DNA from: Tethya wilhelma
Lineage: Eukaryota > Porifera > Demospongiae > Tethyida > Tethyidae
Direction: 5' to 3'
NCBI GenBank assembly: GCA_964030475.1
Contig: CAXIPT010000001.1
Span: 4,028,849 to 4,092,848 of the forward strand
DNA: 64,000 nt
Part shown: positions 10,821 through 22,686 of the stretch, piece after piece
Numbering within the stretch: position 1 is the stretch's first letter
Layout: each line of letters opens with the position of its first letter
Notes under the pieces: model-generated
The model's database searches: none
Seen by the model: only the letters and a program-made list of their open reading frames with translations
Told to the model about the DNA's origin: nothing
Program-made: the position numbers and the translations under genes

Positions 10821-11734
10821 ATGTGTGTGCGCGCATGTCATACAGGAGTGATGATACTGTAGCATGAAGATAATCACAATGTTTACAAACTGTTATCTGA
10901 TCCACACAACCTGAACAGAATGATACTACGAATGATAGCTAGGGATAATTTTATCTCCTTTTCAAGCACACCAGGTGGTTCATGCAAAGAACCTATCCCA
11001 CCACATGCCACTCATGCCTAGCACACTCTGGCCGCACTAGTATCTTGTTCATTGGCATCTCATAATTTATTCAAGCAGACTCATGTTATTTATATTGTCT
11101 TATAGCATGTGTAGTTGACTCATGCACAGCACAACAATGCACAAAACCTATAAGCTATTATAATATTTATTGTAACTACACTCTACAGGGAAGAAATTAC
11201 TTCATGATTGCTATGGTATTCTACTAATTATTTTAAAGTGGTATAATAATAATTATAGAATATCTACCGACCATTGTCGTGTATGGTGAACCTGAACACC
11301 GCTCTTGAGCTATTTCCAACACAACCGTCTGGGTTTATTCTCACTCGATGTGTGCCTTTAGAAACGTTCTTTGCCTCATAATGATTCTCACCTGCATGTA
11401 TAGTAATAAAATACAGTCATCTAACTAACTACAATGTCATAGCAACAAAGCTACTGTTCTCATCAATAGACTCACATAACTCCCATGGTTCTCCATCTAA
11501 CTTGCACATCATGTTGTCATAGATACCAGTGGAGGCAAAGCTCACAGTGGCCGTATCACCTTCCACCTCAATCCCACTATTTACTAGGTAAGGAAAACAG
11601 TCCTCCACATTCTCACCAATAGTGAACTTCCTGCTCACTGTAACACGATCACCGGGACCATTGTTGGCCTTCAGTTTGAGCAAGTATGTTCCTGACTCGA
11701 GGGTACGATTGATGATGAAGTACGTGCTGATAAT
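9456..11734. repeat. Tandem duplication, left copy (about 2.28 kb)
   Basis: It starts at the edge of a CT microsatellite in POLR2C intron 9 and ends inside what is exon 20 of the Skeletor-like gene. It matches 11753-13959 colinearly with scattered substitutions and microsatellite length changes, roughly 95-97% identical by eye. This copy contains the functional POLR2C 3' end and an orphan tail of the Skeletor-like gene. Confidence 0.93.
10398..11734 (-). pseudogene. Orphan 3' tail of the Skeletor-like gene
   Basis: Duplicate of the last exons of the gene at 12680-18735: part of exon 20 (EDCFPYLVNSGIEVEGDTA region), exon 21, the Thr/Ser/Pro-rich exon 22 and the hydrophobic C-terminal exon 23. 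It is cut off at 11734, with POLR2C-derived sequence immediately beyond, so it has no promoter or 5' exons of its own. The frames and splice sites remain largely intact. It could be used only if the full gene spliced past its own tail into this one, which is inference. Confidence 0.85.
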
Positions 11735-11752
11735 TTCTTTTCTCTTGACATG

Positions 11753-13959
11753 TTTGCTGTGTTTTGATTTGCATTGGTCGAGTAATTCAGTATTGTCTGT
11801 ACCAAGAGTGCTTGTCTGTACATGTTAGCTGAGTAGACAGTCAGGTGTGTTTGTCATTGTTTCTTTATGTAGGCCAAAGAGTGAGTATACTCAGCTTGAA
11901 GAGGATCAGTGTAAGTGCTTGTAAAGTACCATTGTGAATCATTGAGTGTGTTTGTGTGTGTTATATCCAGCTCAAGCTTCATACGACTACCAGTCGAAAC
12001 CCAACAAGTTTTACTTCAATGTTGAGGTATGATATTATAGTTGTGCTTATGTGAAGGTGAATCTGGGTAGGTGGCATTTGTAGTGTTCTTTCAAGTGTTG
12101 TAGCAAACCTCCTATTTAGGTCATTTCCCTGGCCTTGTGATGTGTTTGGTTTGATGAAGGTTGCTGAAATGTGTAGCCATATTTGGTAACTCTGATATTG
12201 GGTTAGTAAACCCCCTTTTCCTCTGCTATTGGGTGACATCACAGTATTCCCTACATATTGATTGATATTGCCATCTCTCTCTCTCTCTCTCTCTCATGTA
12301 CCCACTAAGAACTTTTTTGTTGACAATAATATTAGGCTATAGTCTTTTTAGAACTTGCATTGCTAGGCAATGTGTCAAACAAACCACTGTGCATGTCAAT
12401 AACGATGTATACGTTTACATAATGTCATGACCATATCTTGCAGACATCAGGTTCACTGAAGCCAGAGTCAATAGTTCTATCAGGTCTGAATGTCCTCAAA
12501 CAGAAGCTCAGTGACCTCCAAGTGCACCACCAACACGAGATGGCCCACGAGGCATTGAGTATCCAATAGCTGACTTAAACAACTTACCACATTATTTTCA
12601 CTCACAACAGTAATGTGTTCTGTCATGTAATAACTATAATGATTGATAACATTGCATATTGTAATAATATAATTTAATCTTATAAGAGTCTAATAACTAA
12701 AGCTGTGGAAATAACGAGGCACAGTAAGAGGACATAAATACTGCTCTGCTGATGTCTGCTTCCATTATTACTGGACCCAATTGCAACAGTTACTGTATGT
12801 GAGGACATGTGGGGGGGAAAGATTATTTATTTTGAATACATGTCCTGTATATAAATATCTCTAGATGGTAAGGTTATATATAGTTAATGCATGTACCTTT
12901 AGTTGGCAGGGGGAGTAGTGATGATTTCCTGACTAAATCTTTTGAACCTTCTGTGGACACTCTGGTGGTTGTTGTTAGGGAAGCAGTTGGAGTAGGAGTT
13001 GGAGATAGTGAGGTTTCCTCTGATTCAGAAGTACACTCATCAATGGTTATACTTCCTGTGTACATGTGTGTGCACGCATGTCATACAGGAGTGATGATAC
13101 TGTAGCATGAAGATAATCACAATCTGTTATCTGATCCACACAACCTGAACAGAATGATACTATGAATGATAGCTAGGGATAATTTTATCTCCTTTTAAAG
13201 CATACCAGGTGTGGTTTATGCAAGAACCTATCCCACCACATGCCACTCATAGCACACTCTGGCCGCACTAGTATCTTGTTCATTGGCATCTCATAATAGA
13301 CTCATGTATATTTATATTCTCTTATAGCATGTGTAGTTGACTCATGCACAGCACACAACAATGCACAAAACCTATAAGCTATTATAATATTTATTTTAAC
13401 TACACTCTTCAGGGAAGAAATTACTTCATGATTGCTATGAAATTCTACTAATTATGTTAAAGTTGTATAATAATAATTATAGAATATCTACCGACCATTG
13501 TCGTGTATGGTGAACCTGAACACCGCTCTTGAGCTATCTCCAACACAACCGTCTGGGTTTATTCTCACTCGATGTGTGCCTTTAGAGAGGTTCTTTGCCT
13601 CATATCGATTCTCACCTGCATGTATAGTAATAAAATACAGTCATCTAACTAACTACAATGCCATAGCAACAAAGCTAGTGTTCTCATCAATACACTCACA
13701 TAACTCCCATGGTTCTCCATCTAACTTGCACATCATGTTGTCATAGATACCAGTGGAGGCAAAGCTCACAGTGGCCGTATCACCTTCCACCTCAATCCCA
13801 CTATTTACTAGGTAAGGAAAACAGTCCTCCACATTCTTACCAATAGTGAACTTCCTGCTCACTGTAACACGATCATCGGGACCATTGTCGGCCTTCAGTT
13901 TGAGCAAGTATGTTCCCGACTCGAGGGTACGATTGATGATGAAGTAGGTGCTGACAATT
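11753..13959. repeat. Tandem duplication, right copy (about 2.2 kb)
   Basis: Right copy of the segment at 9456-11734, separated from it by about 18 bp of CT-rich filler (11735-11752). It carries an orphan POLR2C tail and the functional 3' end of the Skeletor-like gene. The CT tract near 12275 is shorter than its partner near 9971, and the TG tract near 10790 is missing here. Confidence 0.93.
11873..12569 (+). pseudogene. Orphan POLR2C tail, exons 10-12
   Basis: Copies of POLR2C exon 10 (11873-11910), exon 11 (11971-12026) and exon 12 (12444-12569) with their splice sites. One change is synonymous (TTC to TTT). The last sense codon is CAA where the functional gene has CTA. Exons 1-9 are absent, so the tail cannot encode RPB3. 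Near-intact coding sequence suggests a recent duplication or gene conversion. Confidence 0.88.
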
Positions 13960-16900
13960 GCTCCACCTTGGTATATACACAAGACAAGTATCACATAATA
14001 GTACATACTGTATAGCTAGAAATTTTGGAGGAACAAAATTTTCATGGAAAGGTGATTGCAAAAAAATGAAACTTATACTCCTCGAAAATTTCTAGCTATA
14101 CAGTACATATGAAAGGGGGAAATTCTCGAGTGTTAAATATAGAGTAGTAGATTCCTATAGTTTTGTACCAACTTACAATCAATGTCAACGGGGGCAGGGG
14201 TACCCTCTTTCCGTAACTGGCATGTCACTTCTGCCACAGGCTTACTGAGTGCAAAGTGTACTTCAGTACTGTTACCAAGAATGAAGGGAGTACCAAAAAT
14301 TATTCCTATTCGCACTGGTAAAAGTTCTAATGGGATAAAGAAAACAAACCTGTAATCTACAGTCACAATTCAACCATTACTATTGTTTTACCATCTGGGG
14401 CATCAGCAATGTCAATCATCCAACCCAGGAACTGGTGAGTGGCACACTGCACAACACAAGGTGAGAGAAGCACTCATTATGATAGCCGATTTGGGTCGTA
14501 ACATAATTATAATGGCACAGCCTGGCTAAAAAGCTACACGCACCTGATAGAAGACAGTATCGGGAGTATCATCATCTGGCGTCCATGTGAACCTTCCAGG
14601 CCGACCACCCTCTTCACAAACCAATTCAAGAGTCTCTTTATATCCATCAAATGTGTCAAACTCATTTGAACGATCGCTAGCTCGGTTACGATACTCACAG
14701 TAGCGGCCAACTGTAAAACCATTAACATTGAATGGAAGCAACACCTCAACATAAACCCTTCCTATCAGTTACCTCCAATTGGATTGCCTTCCTCATCAAT
14801 ACCAGCGTAGACAGCCTCTGCCTAAAATATTGAAACAAACACACTAACAATCGATATCACAGAGATCACCAACGTCTTTTACCATTCTCTCCTCTTCTGA
14901 CAAGGCAAGGTACCCTCCTCTCTTGCTGTCGGTAATATAGAATGGATGATAACGAGCAGGGTTGGAGGCATCATCCCCACCCTCCACAACAAAGGTGTAT
15001 GTGATCTTTCTGTAGAGGGTCACACGTGGAATGAGCAGACCATTCAGGTACCACGATATCCCCCAACCACTGATCCCTGTTTCAAGAAATGAGGGTAAAA
15101 TGGACCTCAAACCAACTGGCTGGACACAATACAGTGTTTTTTTTCCCTCTCACCTGTTATTCCAGCGTAGCCTCGCTGGCCTCCACTCTGACCAATCTTG
15201 GCATAAATGGTGAAATCATCATCCTTGTCAAGTGAGAGAGAAGGCTGTTGCCAAGGTCGTAGTTCAATCTCACAGTCAGTGCACGTCAGATTGCATTCAT
15301 CGAGTGGGGTACGAGCAAAGTTGATTAGCAGCTGGTCTGCAATGAAATAGGATGAGATATATGTACTATATGGATCATTGAACAATGGTCATTTTAATGC
15401 CTACCATTGTAGTCTGCTCTCGTATAGTGTTTTAATGGTATTGGAATGGCATCACCAGTGAGTGTCTGCAAAGAAGCGACTGGTCCAACTGCCCATATGA
15501 CCCAGTGTGAATAGTCACCTGCACACACAACCATTTGAACAGGGGTATACACATGATAGTTAGTTGTTCTCATAAAATAAATACTTACTAGTTTGAAGTG
15601 GTTTTGTGTACTTGATGCAAGTCTTACAGCCTTCTCTAAAGCCAGATACACTATGTACAGTGTTCAGTTCATCTGGACAAGCACCATTCCTTGTTATTTC
15701 TCCATCATCACCTTGTGCTATGTTACACTGTATAAGCATAAAAAAGAATATAGCATAAGGACATTCACAACATTAATATAGCTATTTTGCCAACCTACTT
15801 GGGAGTAAGCATTTATGTTCAAATCTTGAGCATGTACTCCTTCATTGTCGATCCACGTCCATGTGACATCACTCCCAACCATCAAGATACTACTGTTGCT
15901 TCCACTGAGTCCAAACGCAACATAGTTATCCATCTAAAGAATATACAATGGCATTACCATGACATGGTGATGAAGGCTCACAATAATTTTAATGGCCAAT
16001 TAATGAACTATGACTTACTAGTACACACCCACACAGCACTATGTCCACTTCTTGCTGCTCGCTATTGAGCACCCAACTCATGGATACATCTTTATTCAGT
16101 TGCTTGCAGTTTACAGGGACTTCTGAGGAGACCTGAAAGACAGAGTAGAATGGAAAGAGGCTATAATTATTATTCTACAAGGTGGCTGATATACACCCTT
16201 CATTTTCAAATCAGGCCCACTACGTAAGTGTAGCCACTAGTTGCTTCTACTTGCCTTACTGGCAAATCTGTGTATCTGCTTATTGTAACACTTACTGGTT
16301 GAAGGAGCACGGGTGGAAGAGGAGGGAAAACAGGAACAATGGTATCAGAGGTGAACATTATACCATTTGGTGGGAGTCTTGCTTCGCCAAAGTTGATGTT
16401 AAAGGCATAGCACCACACAGCAAGGTAGCGGGTATTGTGGACAGTGAAGGTATCGGGTAGTGTGAGAGAGAGGTAGCTATCAACATAAGCACCAAGAGGA
16501 TCGAAGCTTTAAAATGAAGAAGAAAGTTATTGGTAAAGTATAAAGCTAAATACATTGTGGTTTTAATTTCTGACCTTCCCCCAACAGGAACCTGTGTGTG
16601 GTCTGATGAAAAGATGGTACTTCCTCTTATTGCTCGAAAGTAAGTTTCTATTAATAAAAATGCATATTATAACAGGTGTTATCATTAGTAATAATAGATG
16701 CATACAAAAGAGGAGGGTCTGGTTAGCGAAAACATAAAAAATTACATCATGTGCAGGTCCAGTGACATGCTCACTTTCTTACCTGGTGCATTTCCATCAA
16801 AGGTGAACCCTGTAATAATGAAGGTCTTGTTGTCAACAGCATAGACAGTTCCTTGAACATCGTGAGCTCTTAGGATGAAAGTGTTCCAAAGTACAGCATC

Positions 16901-18735
16901 AACTGGTGGAGGAGGACTGGGAAATGCATCTCTTGAGAAAGAGACATGGCTCAGAGCCCTCTGTACAGATAAGACAAAAATGGAGCCAGCAGGTGGAATA
17001 CCTATTGTTATCCTTATTTATTCAAACAATTTACATTGCTGCTTCTGCTCCACACAGCCAAGTAAGTAACCTCTATCCTGGCATTTTCGATCTCCTTTGG
17101 GAAACGCACCACAAGATCTTGGTTTACAAATGTAGGCAGTGATGTCTTACTACAGGTGCATGGACAGAAGCAAACCACACTCACAAAAGCATAACTTTCG
17201 CACCTACTGCTAATGAGCCATCAAAGCTGAGCATACAAACCCTAATGTGGTATTACAGACCAACAGACAGTGTTACTATCACAACACAAGTGGGCCTCAG
17301 CTTACATGCTGTCACCATAAGAACATTGATACCCATCAATGGAAGGTTCACCAGCTCCTGTCCAGAATACAGCATCTGCATTGACACAGAGATATGGAGA
17401 TAATGAAAGATTGATATGGTTCACACTATCATGCTCATCATATGCAAACTATAGCCTTATACCTTCATTGTCTTGACGGGTAAACAAAAAGCCGATGATA
17501 GATATTGTTATTCTGTTCAAAAGATACAGCCGTCCCACTGCAACTGTCTCACCAGAGCCTGAGGGGAATTCCCCAAGGTATGCTGCACTGTGAGGAACAT
17601 TATCAATGAGATCAGGATGAGCTGCGACAGAAGCCAGTCTATTGGATCCTGAAACATCCTCACACACACCAAACCACGTGAGGGAAGCAATGGTCTTTCC
17701 TGTTGGCAATGTCAGCTCCAAGTCTGAGACAGGGTAACTAGTGAACGACCTATAGAAATGGACAAAATTAATAATGAAATTCTTATAGCTTGGAGATGAG
17801 ATATACAATACTAGGATCATTTTTCAGGTGTAGTTTATAAAATAATTCATAACCCAATAATATTACACTACAGGCAAAACATAAGACTGTTTCTTACAAT
17901 CTAAATGTGTGGTAGTGATTTCACAATGTTTATATCTTCATGTCAATTGGGCAATTTGGAATTCTATTAGCTTCATTTCAAACACATTCCCACAGGTAGG
18001 AGTAGATGCACTCCACCACACAGCAAACACACAAAGCGTCCCAACAACTTTGAAGCTAGTGAAATTGATGTGTGTAGGCCGGATAATACTTTCTTTCAAA
18101 CAAACTTCAAAGTATGTTTAAATGCTGTAACAATATCGATTGCCTATGCATTAGTCAAAATGTGAGTCTATTCTAAAATTATACACATATTACCTTGTAT
18201 TGTTGTCAAGTGGTATTGTGAACGTCGAGTTCAGTCCACCAGCACAGAAATATGCATCTGAAGAAATTTTAATATAAATCAACCTAAGACATAATTTTCA
18301 TCTGTAAGTTTGTCATATATCTTGATACCTATAATAATTGTTATAATTAGGGAAGCATATGAAATTTTGGTAGATGCTTAGGCTACTATCATAGGCTAGG
18401 TCAGGATAATAATAATTAATTATACATGTTTATAATCTACCTTGTCCTGAAGTATGGGAAAAACTGAATCCTCTGATGTGTATAGAGTTTCTGTCAATGA
18501 AGTACACCAATCCAGTGACAGCAGTTGAAGAATCTACTGATTGTAAATGGCCAACACGTGCTGGTTGAAGACACCAAGCTGTACAAACAGTTTTTACATA
18601 AGGTTTGCTTGTAGTATTATTATGCCAGCAGCATAAATAGATATCCAGTGCATGTATATTAAGGGAATCATAATATTTTGACTTACAACTTTCAACAGCT
18701 ACTGCCACAAGAAGAATAGAGAGGAAGGACAACAT
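12680..18735 (-). CDS. Skeletor-like DM13/DOMON extracellular protein
   Basis: Twenty-three exons, read from 18735 down to the stop at 12680, join in frame to 1047 residues. A signal peptide (MLSFLSILLVAVAVES) is followed by three DM13 domains. Each shows the pattern 'GxVYxxDxxTIxIxGFxF' then 'DAxF' then a 'VWC/VWS' strand, for example GTVYAVDNKTFIITGFTF and YLAVWCYAFNINFGEA. A DOMON domain follows (MDNYVAFGLSGSNSS to IDNEGVHAQDLNINAYSQ), then the cupredoxin-like Skeletor region (HWVIWAVGPVASLQTLTGD, GYAGITG, YHPFYITDSKRGGY, VFYQCATHQFLGW). After this come two Cys-containing beta-rich modules, a Thr/Ser/Pro-rich stalk and a hydrophobic end, SSIYVLLLCLVISTALVIRLL, fitting a GPI signal or C-terminal anchor. 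DM13 and DOMON domains are proposed to bind redox cofactors, so an extracellular redox role is likely but unproven. It is tail-to-tail with POLR2C and head-to-head with the Schlafen-like gene. Confidence 0.9.
14006..14105. mobile_element. 100-bp inverted-repeat element (MITE-like)
   Basis: Near-perfect terminal inverted repeats of 27 bp begin TACTGTATAGCTAGAAATTT and end in the complement (AAATTTCTAGCTATACAGTA), with one mismatch. It sits in the intron between exons 19 and 20 of the Skeletor-like gene. No coding capacity. Its ends resemble those of the elements at 60945 and 62137. Confidence 0.8.
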
Positions 18736-19298
18736 GTCTTCTCGTTTAGTGATGCTTAGCCTCTGTATACCATGAACGCTGACATCTATTTTGTCGTTTA
18801 TAAACCATCTGAAACATGCCCCCCACCCGCACTTGTATGGAATCAATCACAATGACCTTATATGAACCATCATGCATCATGCATCCTGCATCATTGATTT
18901 CCTTGAGAATTGTCAGACTGAGAGGGTTAGCACCGGCCGGCCAGTATACAAACGTGAGGCAATCATTTATGCATATATAGTAATACCATCCATATATAAA
19001 AGCTTGAGTTGTTGATGGATGAAAATAGAGTAGGCAGAACCATAGAAAATAATTGTATGTCATTCATGTCGTGAGTTGTGACCATGAATGACACTTAATA
19101 ATGCAGACAAGAAAAAGGAAATCAGAACATGAATTAATTTTGTTTCTGGCATGCAGGATCTAGATAGCCCCGACTAGCAAAAGAGGACAGGATTTCCCTC
19201 CTATCTCACGAACTCATTTGCTGAGCCAGATGTGGGCGGGGCTGATAGTCGTAAACTAGTGATGATTGCAACACGCATGCTTTGGCTGCTTGATTTGG
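18736..19298. promoter_or_regulatory. Divergent spacer, Skeletor-like / Schlafen-like genes
   Basis: A 563-bp spacer between two opposed starts. A CCGGCCGGCC patch occurs near 18933, but no clear core promoter element could be assigned. One frame stays open upstream of 18735 on the minus strand. The signal peptide supports the chosen downstream Met for the Skeletor-like gene. Confidence 0.4.
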
Positions 19299-21182
19299 AT
19301 GGCTGAGTGCAAAGAGAAAAGAGTGTATGTTTTTGGCTCTGTCATGTCGTTTGGTGAAGACACTAGGCATGAGTTCAAAGGGCACAGAAATTTGTCAATC
19401 GAAGAGATTCCAAAGCGATGCATAGATCCTGAAACTAGAAGAGTCTCTCGTCAACCTGTATCGCGGTAAAAAAAGCACAATCATTGAATGCCCTGAGAAT
19501 TGCTTTTTTTTTTTTACCTACTCATAAAATCTATCCTTTTAGAACATTAAATGGATTTTTAAACAGTGGTAAAGGAGGAACGGTGTATCTTGGTGTTCTG
19601 GATGATGGAACTGTCAAAGGACTGGTTTTGTCTCACCACCAGGTGCGAGTCTGTCATAAAATTCGATTATATTATTAATGACATTGTGCTCAGATAAACC
19701 ATGTCAAGTTGTCTCTTGCTGACCTTATGAATCGCTACACACCACCAGTAGCAAAATGCCAGTACACAGTAAGTTTGAACACTGATTATGCATCGTGACA
19801 ATAATTATCCAATAATTAAAATTAATTTTTATTAAGTAGATCAACTTCATACCAGTAATTAGCAAGGAGTACAGCACTCGGCATGTTGATGGCATGCCAC
19901 ACCTTCAAAGGGGAGATGACAGGTATGTACATGTGCATGTTTGGGACAATATAGGGTCATATTATTGACTGATTACATGTGCTACTCTCGAGTACTGCTG
20001 GTGGGGTGTTAGTTTATCGAGCTAGACCCTCCTCCTTCGTCACTTTGCAAGCGCTGGCCCTCTCTCTCAGCATGGCACGTGCAACGTGATGAAGGAGGAG
20101 GGTCTAGCTTGATAGACTTATAGTGGTGTGTGTGTGTGTGTGTGCGTTGCAGTTCCTTATTTAGTCTAGAGTCTTTGCTTAACATACACAGTGCGTATAG
20201 CTCTGAAGTTGACATTACAGACTCTCCAGATGGAAAAAAGGGATCGAGAAAGCTTGACAATTTCCAACCATTCTATGAATGCCAGTGTGTTTCAAGTGAA
20301 GGCATTAACTCTCAGCCACACCTGCTAAGAACATCTGTTTATTGTTGGTGTGATAAACTAGCTTTAGAAGCTTGTCAAAAGGTGAGTCAACACATGCTCC
20401 AGGAAGGTGAGCTTCTTACCGCCTGCTAGAGTTGTGGTTTGAAAATCAAGCCCACTAGTTACCACAAACTGCATTAGGCAACCATAGTTTTAATTAATTT
20501 TTGCTGACTTGAGCATTGATTTTTTTTCCCCCCTCAGGGTTATAAAATACCAGAATATGTTATTGAGATTGTAATCTTTCCTTTTGTGTTGACGAAGACA
20601 CCAGCTCATCCATATACATTGAAATTGCATCCTATCTATGAGAATGAAGAAGGAAGGTGCTACTTGAGGTTAATAGCATCACTCCACTTGGTAAGCTATA
20701 GTGCTAGTGGGAGGGTAGCTGTATTGTGTTAGCAGCTTTTAGTAGTACACACGTATTGGGGGAACAACAAAAAACTGTTGCAAATGTTAATGTGAACTGA
20801 GTTGTCCAGATAATTATTGTTGGGATTAGAGGTTGTGTCATTGGTTTGTATTCTGATGTTTATAGCTAACTCACCAAGAGATAGGTGAAATTACCCGGAA
20901 AAAGGCAAAAGAACACTTTGAGAAGATTCTTCAGAGGTGAGAGAATGCATATAATATTATACCATATAAATATTATAGCAGGAAAGTTTCATGGACATAA
21001 CTTTTGTGGATTTTGCCAATCATGATCCATCTCAAGAAAAGACATTCTGCAAAAGTTATATAGACTCTGTGAAACTTTCCCTACTATACAGTTTGTGACA
21101 CAGTATTATATCATTCATGCTGTACACTAAACTGCATAGTTTACAAGAAAGAATGGTAAGGATGCTGCAAGCAAGCAACTAG
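19299..21182 (+). CDS. Schlafen-like AlbA_2 domain protein (SLFNL1-type)
   Basis: Eight exons (19299-19465, 19543-19642, 19694-19768, 19840-19922, 20192-20381, 20538-20690, 20866-20936, 21140-21182) join in frame to 293 residues. The N-terminal part carries an AlbA_2/Schlafen-type fold: GEDTRHEFKGH, then TLNGFLNSGKGGTVYLGVLDDGTVKG, the signature shared by Schlafens and SLFNL1. The second half has conserved-looking Cys/Trp content (YCWCDKLALEAC) and ends in a charged helix. Reading through the last donor would stop at 20940; the added exon gives a coherent helix (LQERMVRMLQASN), so I prefer it. AlbA_2 proteins often bind or cleave nucleic acids, but no catalytic residues can be assigned here. 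Introns 4 and 7 contain inverted-repeat elements. It converges with UQCRFS1. Confidence 0.82.
20015..20114. mobile_element. Foldback element, 29-bp arms
   Basis: The left arm at 20015-20043 (TATCGAGCTAGACCCTCCTC...) is almost the exact complement of 20086-20114 (...GAGGAGGGTCTAGCTTGATA), with about two mismatches. The central part is also partly self-complementary (TTGCAAGCGC and GCACGTGCAA). It lies in intron 4 of the Schlafen-like gene. Confidence 0.8.
20974..21088. mobile_element. 115-bp inverted-repeat element
   Basis: Terminal inverted repeats of about 22 bp: TATAGCAGGAAAGTTTCATGG at the left, and GTGAAACTTTCCCTACTATA at the right. It lies in the last intron of the Schlafen-like gene. 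Its size and non-coding core fit a MITE. Confidence 0.7.
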
Positions 21183-21605
21183 CTTATGACAATCATTTTG
21201 TTATGGGACGATTCATCATTGGTATCTCAGTATATCACGTTTATATCATGACATTGTGTTAATCAGCTGCTAATCATCTAAGTTTGAACCATTGTTTCAC
21301 TTGTTCACAATTATTTTAACCTATCTTCATGACTCTATCACACACCAGTCCCGATTTATATGTATATGCTTATTTCATCTTCTTTTGTTCTGAATACAGC
21401 ATTTTCTGGCAGTTTCTGCATGAGTGCAATAATTACAGTAAACTGTCTCACTAAGTGTAGTACTGTACTACAGTTGTAGAGAACCAAATAAATATTTATA
21501 TAAACCGGCCCTCATACATAAAATACTATATTGTATTGTTATACATACACACATTGAGACACTGCTAATAGGAACTAAGTGTTTCTGTACGTCACAATAA
21601 CTTGC
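21183..21605. other. Convergent 3' spacer
   Basis: Spacer between the Schlafen-like stop and the UQCRFS1 stop. It includes an AATAAA at about 21488 on the plus strand, usable as a poly(A) signal by the Schlafen-like gene. Nothing else is recognised. Confidence 0.5.
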
Positions 21606-22510
21606 TCAGCCGACCACCAGTTCGTCATCACCTTTAAACTCGTACTTAGGAACTTCGAGATTGAGAGGTGCTGGTCCCTTCCTGATCCTACCAGAAGCAT
21701 CATAGTGGGAACCGTGGCACGGGCAGAAATAGCCACCAAACTCTCCCAGATTGGCAACAGGAACACATCCAAGGTGGGTGCATACTCCTATGAGGACCAA
21801 CCACTCTGGCCTTTGAACTCTTGCATCATCATGCTCAGGATGACGGAGGGACGAGACATCCACACCTCTAACATCTTCTATTTCCTCTTGAGTACGATGC
21901 CTAACGAATAGGGGCTTTCCTTGCCACTTGATGACTACATTCTTGCCCTCGGGAATCTCAGCTAGGTTTACTTCAACCTTGGCCAGCGCCAGAACATCTG
22001 CCGAAGCACTCATTGTTGAGAGTAAAGGAGTAACAGCATTCTTTACCAAATGTGCTGTAGCAACCCCTCCTCCTCCAACAACAAGGTATGTTGCTAGCTT
22101 TCTACCTTGATCGCTAGCATTGGCTTTAGGGTCTTGTGTGCTTTCTCGTCGATAGTAATCAAAATCAGGCACAGATATGTCAGTGTGACCATATCGAGCA
22201 GGAACTCTACCTGTATATTATAAATACACACGCATAAAAGGAAAAGAAAAAAAAGGAAGGGGGGTCCATTTGATGGGCTTTAATTAGAAACGAGAAACTT
22301 CTTTTATCACTTACTCAGTATTCTAGCAGTGTGAGTTACTGGGGACCATGGTAGAAAGCTTCTTCCACTAGAACACTTCTCGTTGGGTACAACAATTTTC
22401 TCAGGTGAGGCAACAGCAGGTGTTAGGGAACGTGCAGCACCGGTTCCTAGGTTTGAAGTGGCACTTAAGTACCTTGACACAGCTTGGGACGTAATTCTCG
22501 CTGAGAACAT
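21606..22510 (-). CDS. UQCRFS1: Rieske iron-sulfur subunit of complex III
   Basis: Two exons (22510-22315 and 22210-21606) give 266 residues. The N terminus ([16 protein letters not shown]) is an amphipathic, Arg/Ser-rich mitochondrial presequence. The mature start [15 protein letters not shown] and the hinge/transmembrane part ([19 protein letters not shown]) are typical. Both Rieske boxes are complete: CTHLGC and CPCHGS, giving the two Cys and two His ligands of the 2Fe-2S cluster. The enzyme passes electrons from ubiquinol to cytochrome c1 in the inner mitochondrial membrane. The upstream TTG-initiated extension in the same frame is not used; the ATG at 22510 begins the presequence. It is divergent from ZC3H3 with a 176-bp spacer. 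Confidence 0.97.
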
Positions 22511-22686
22511 CGTCAACTAGCGAAGTTTAGGGAGATGAGTCGTGTTGTCAAGTTGACCAGTTTTTCGCTTGGCAAAATAGCAGGTCAAAGGTCAAGTCTA
22601 AGCGTGAGAATCACGTGAAAAAGGACCGTGTTCTAATTAAGCGATTAGCACCCGAAAAATTGAAACGAAAAGTGATAGAGAAAAAG
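22511..22686. promoter_or_regulatory. Short divergent promoter, UQCRFS1 / ZC3H3
   Basis: Only 176 bp separate two opposed start codons, so this stretch must hold both promoters unless 5' UTR introns exist. It contains a CACGTG E-box (TCACGTGA) near 22612 and no TATA box. Confidence 0.55.
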
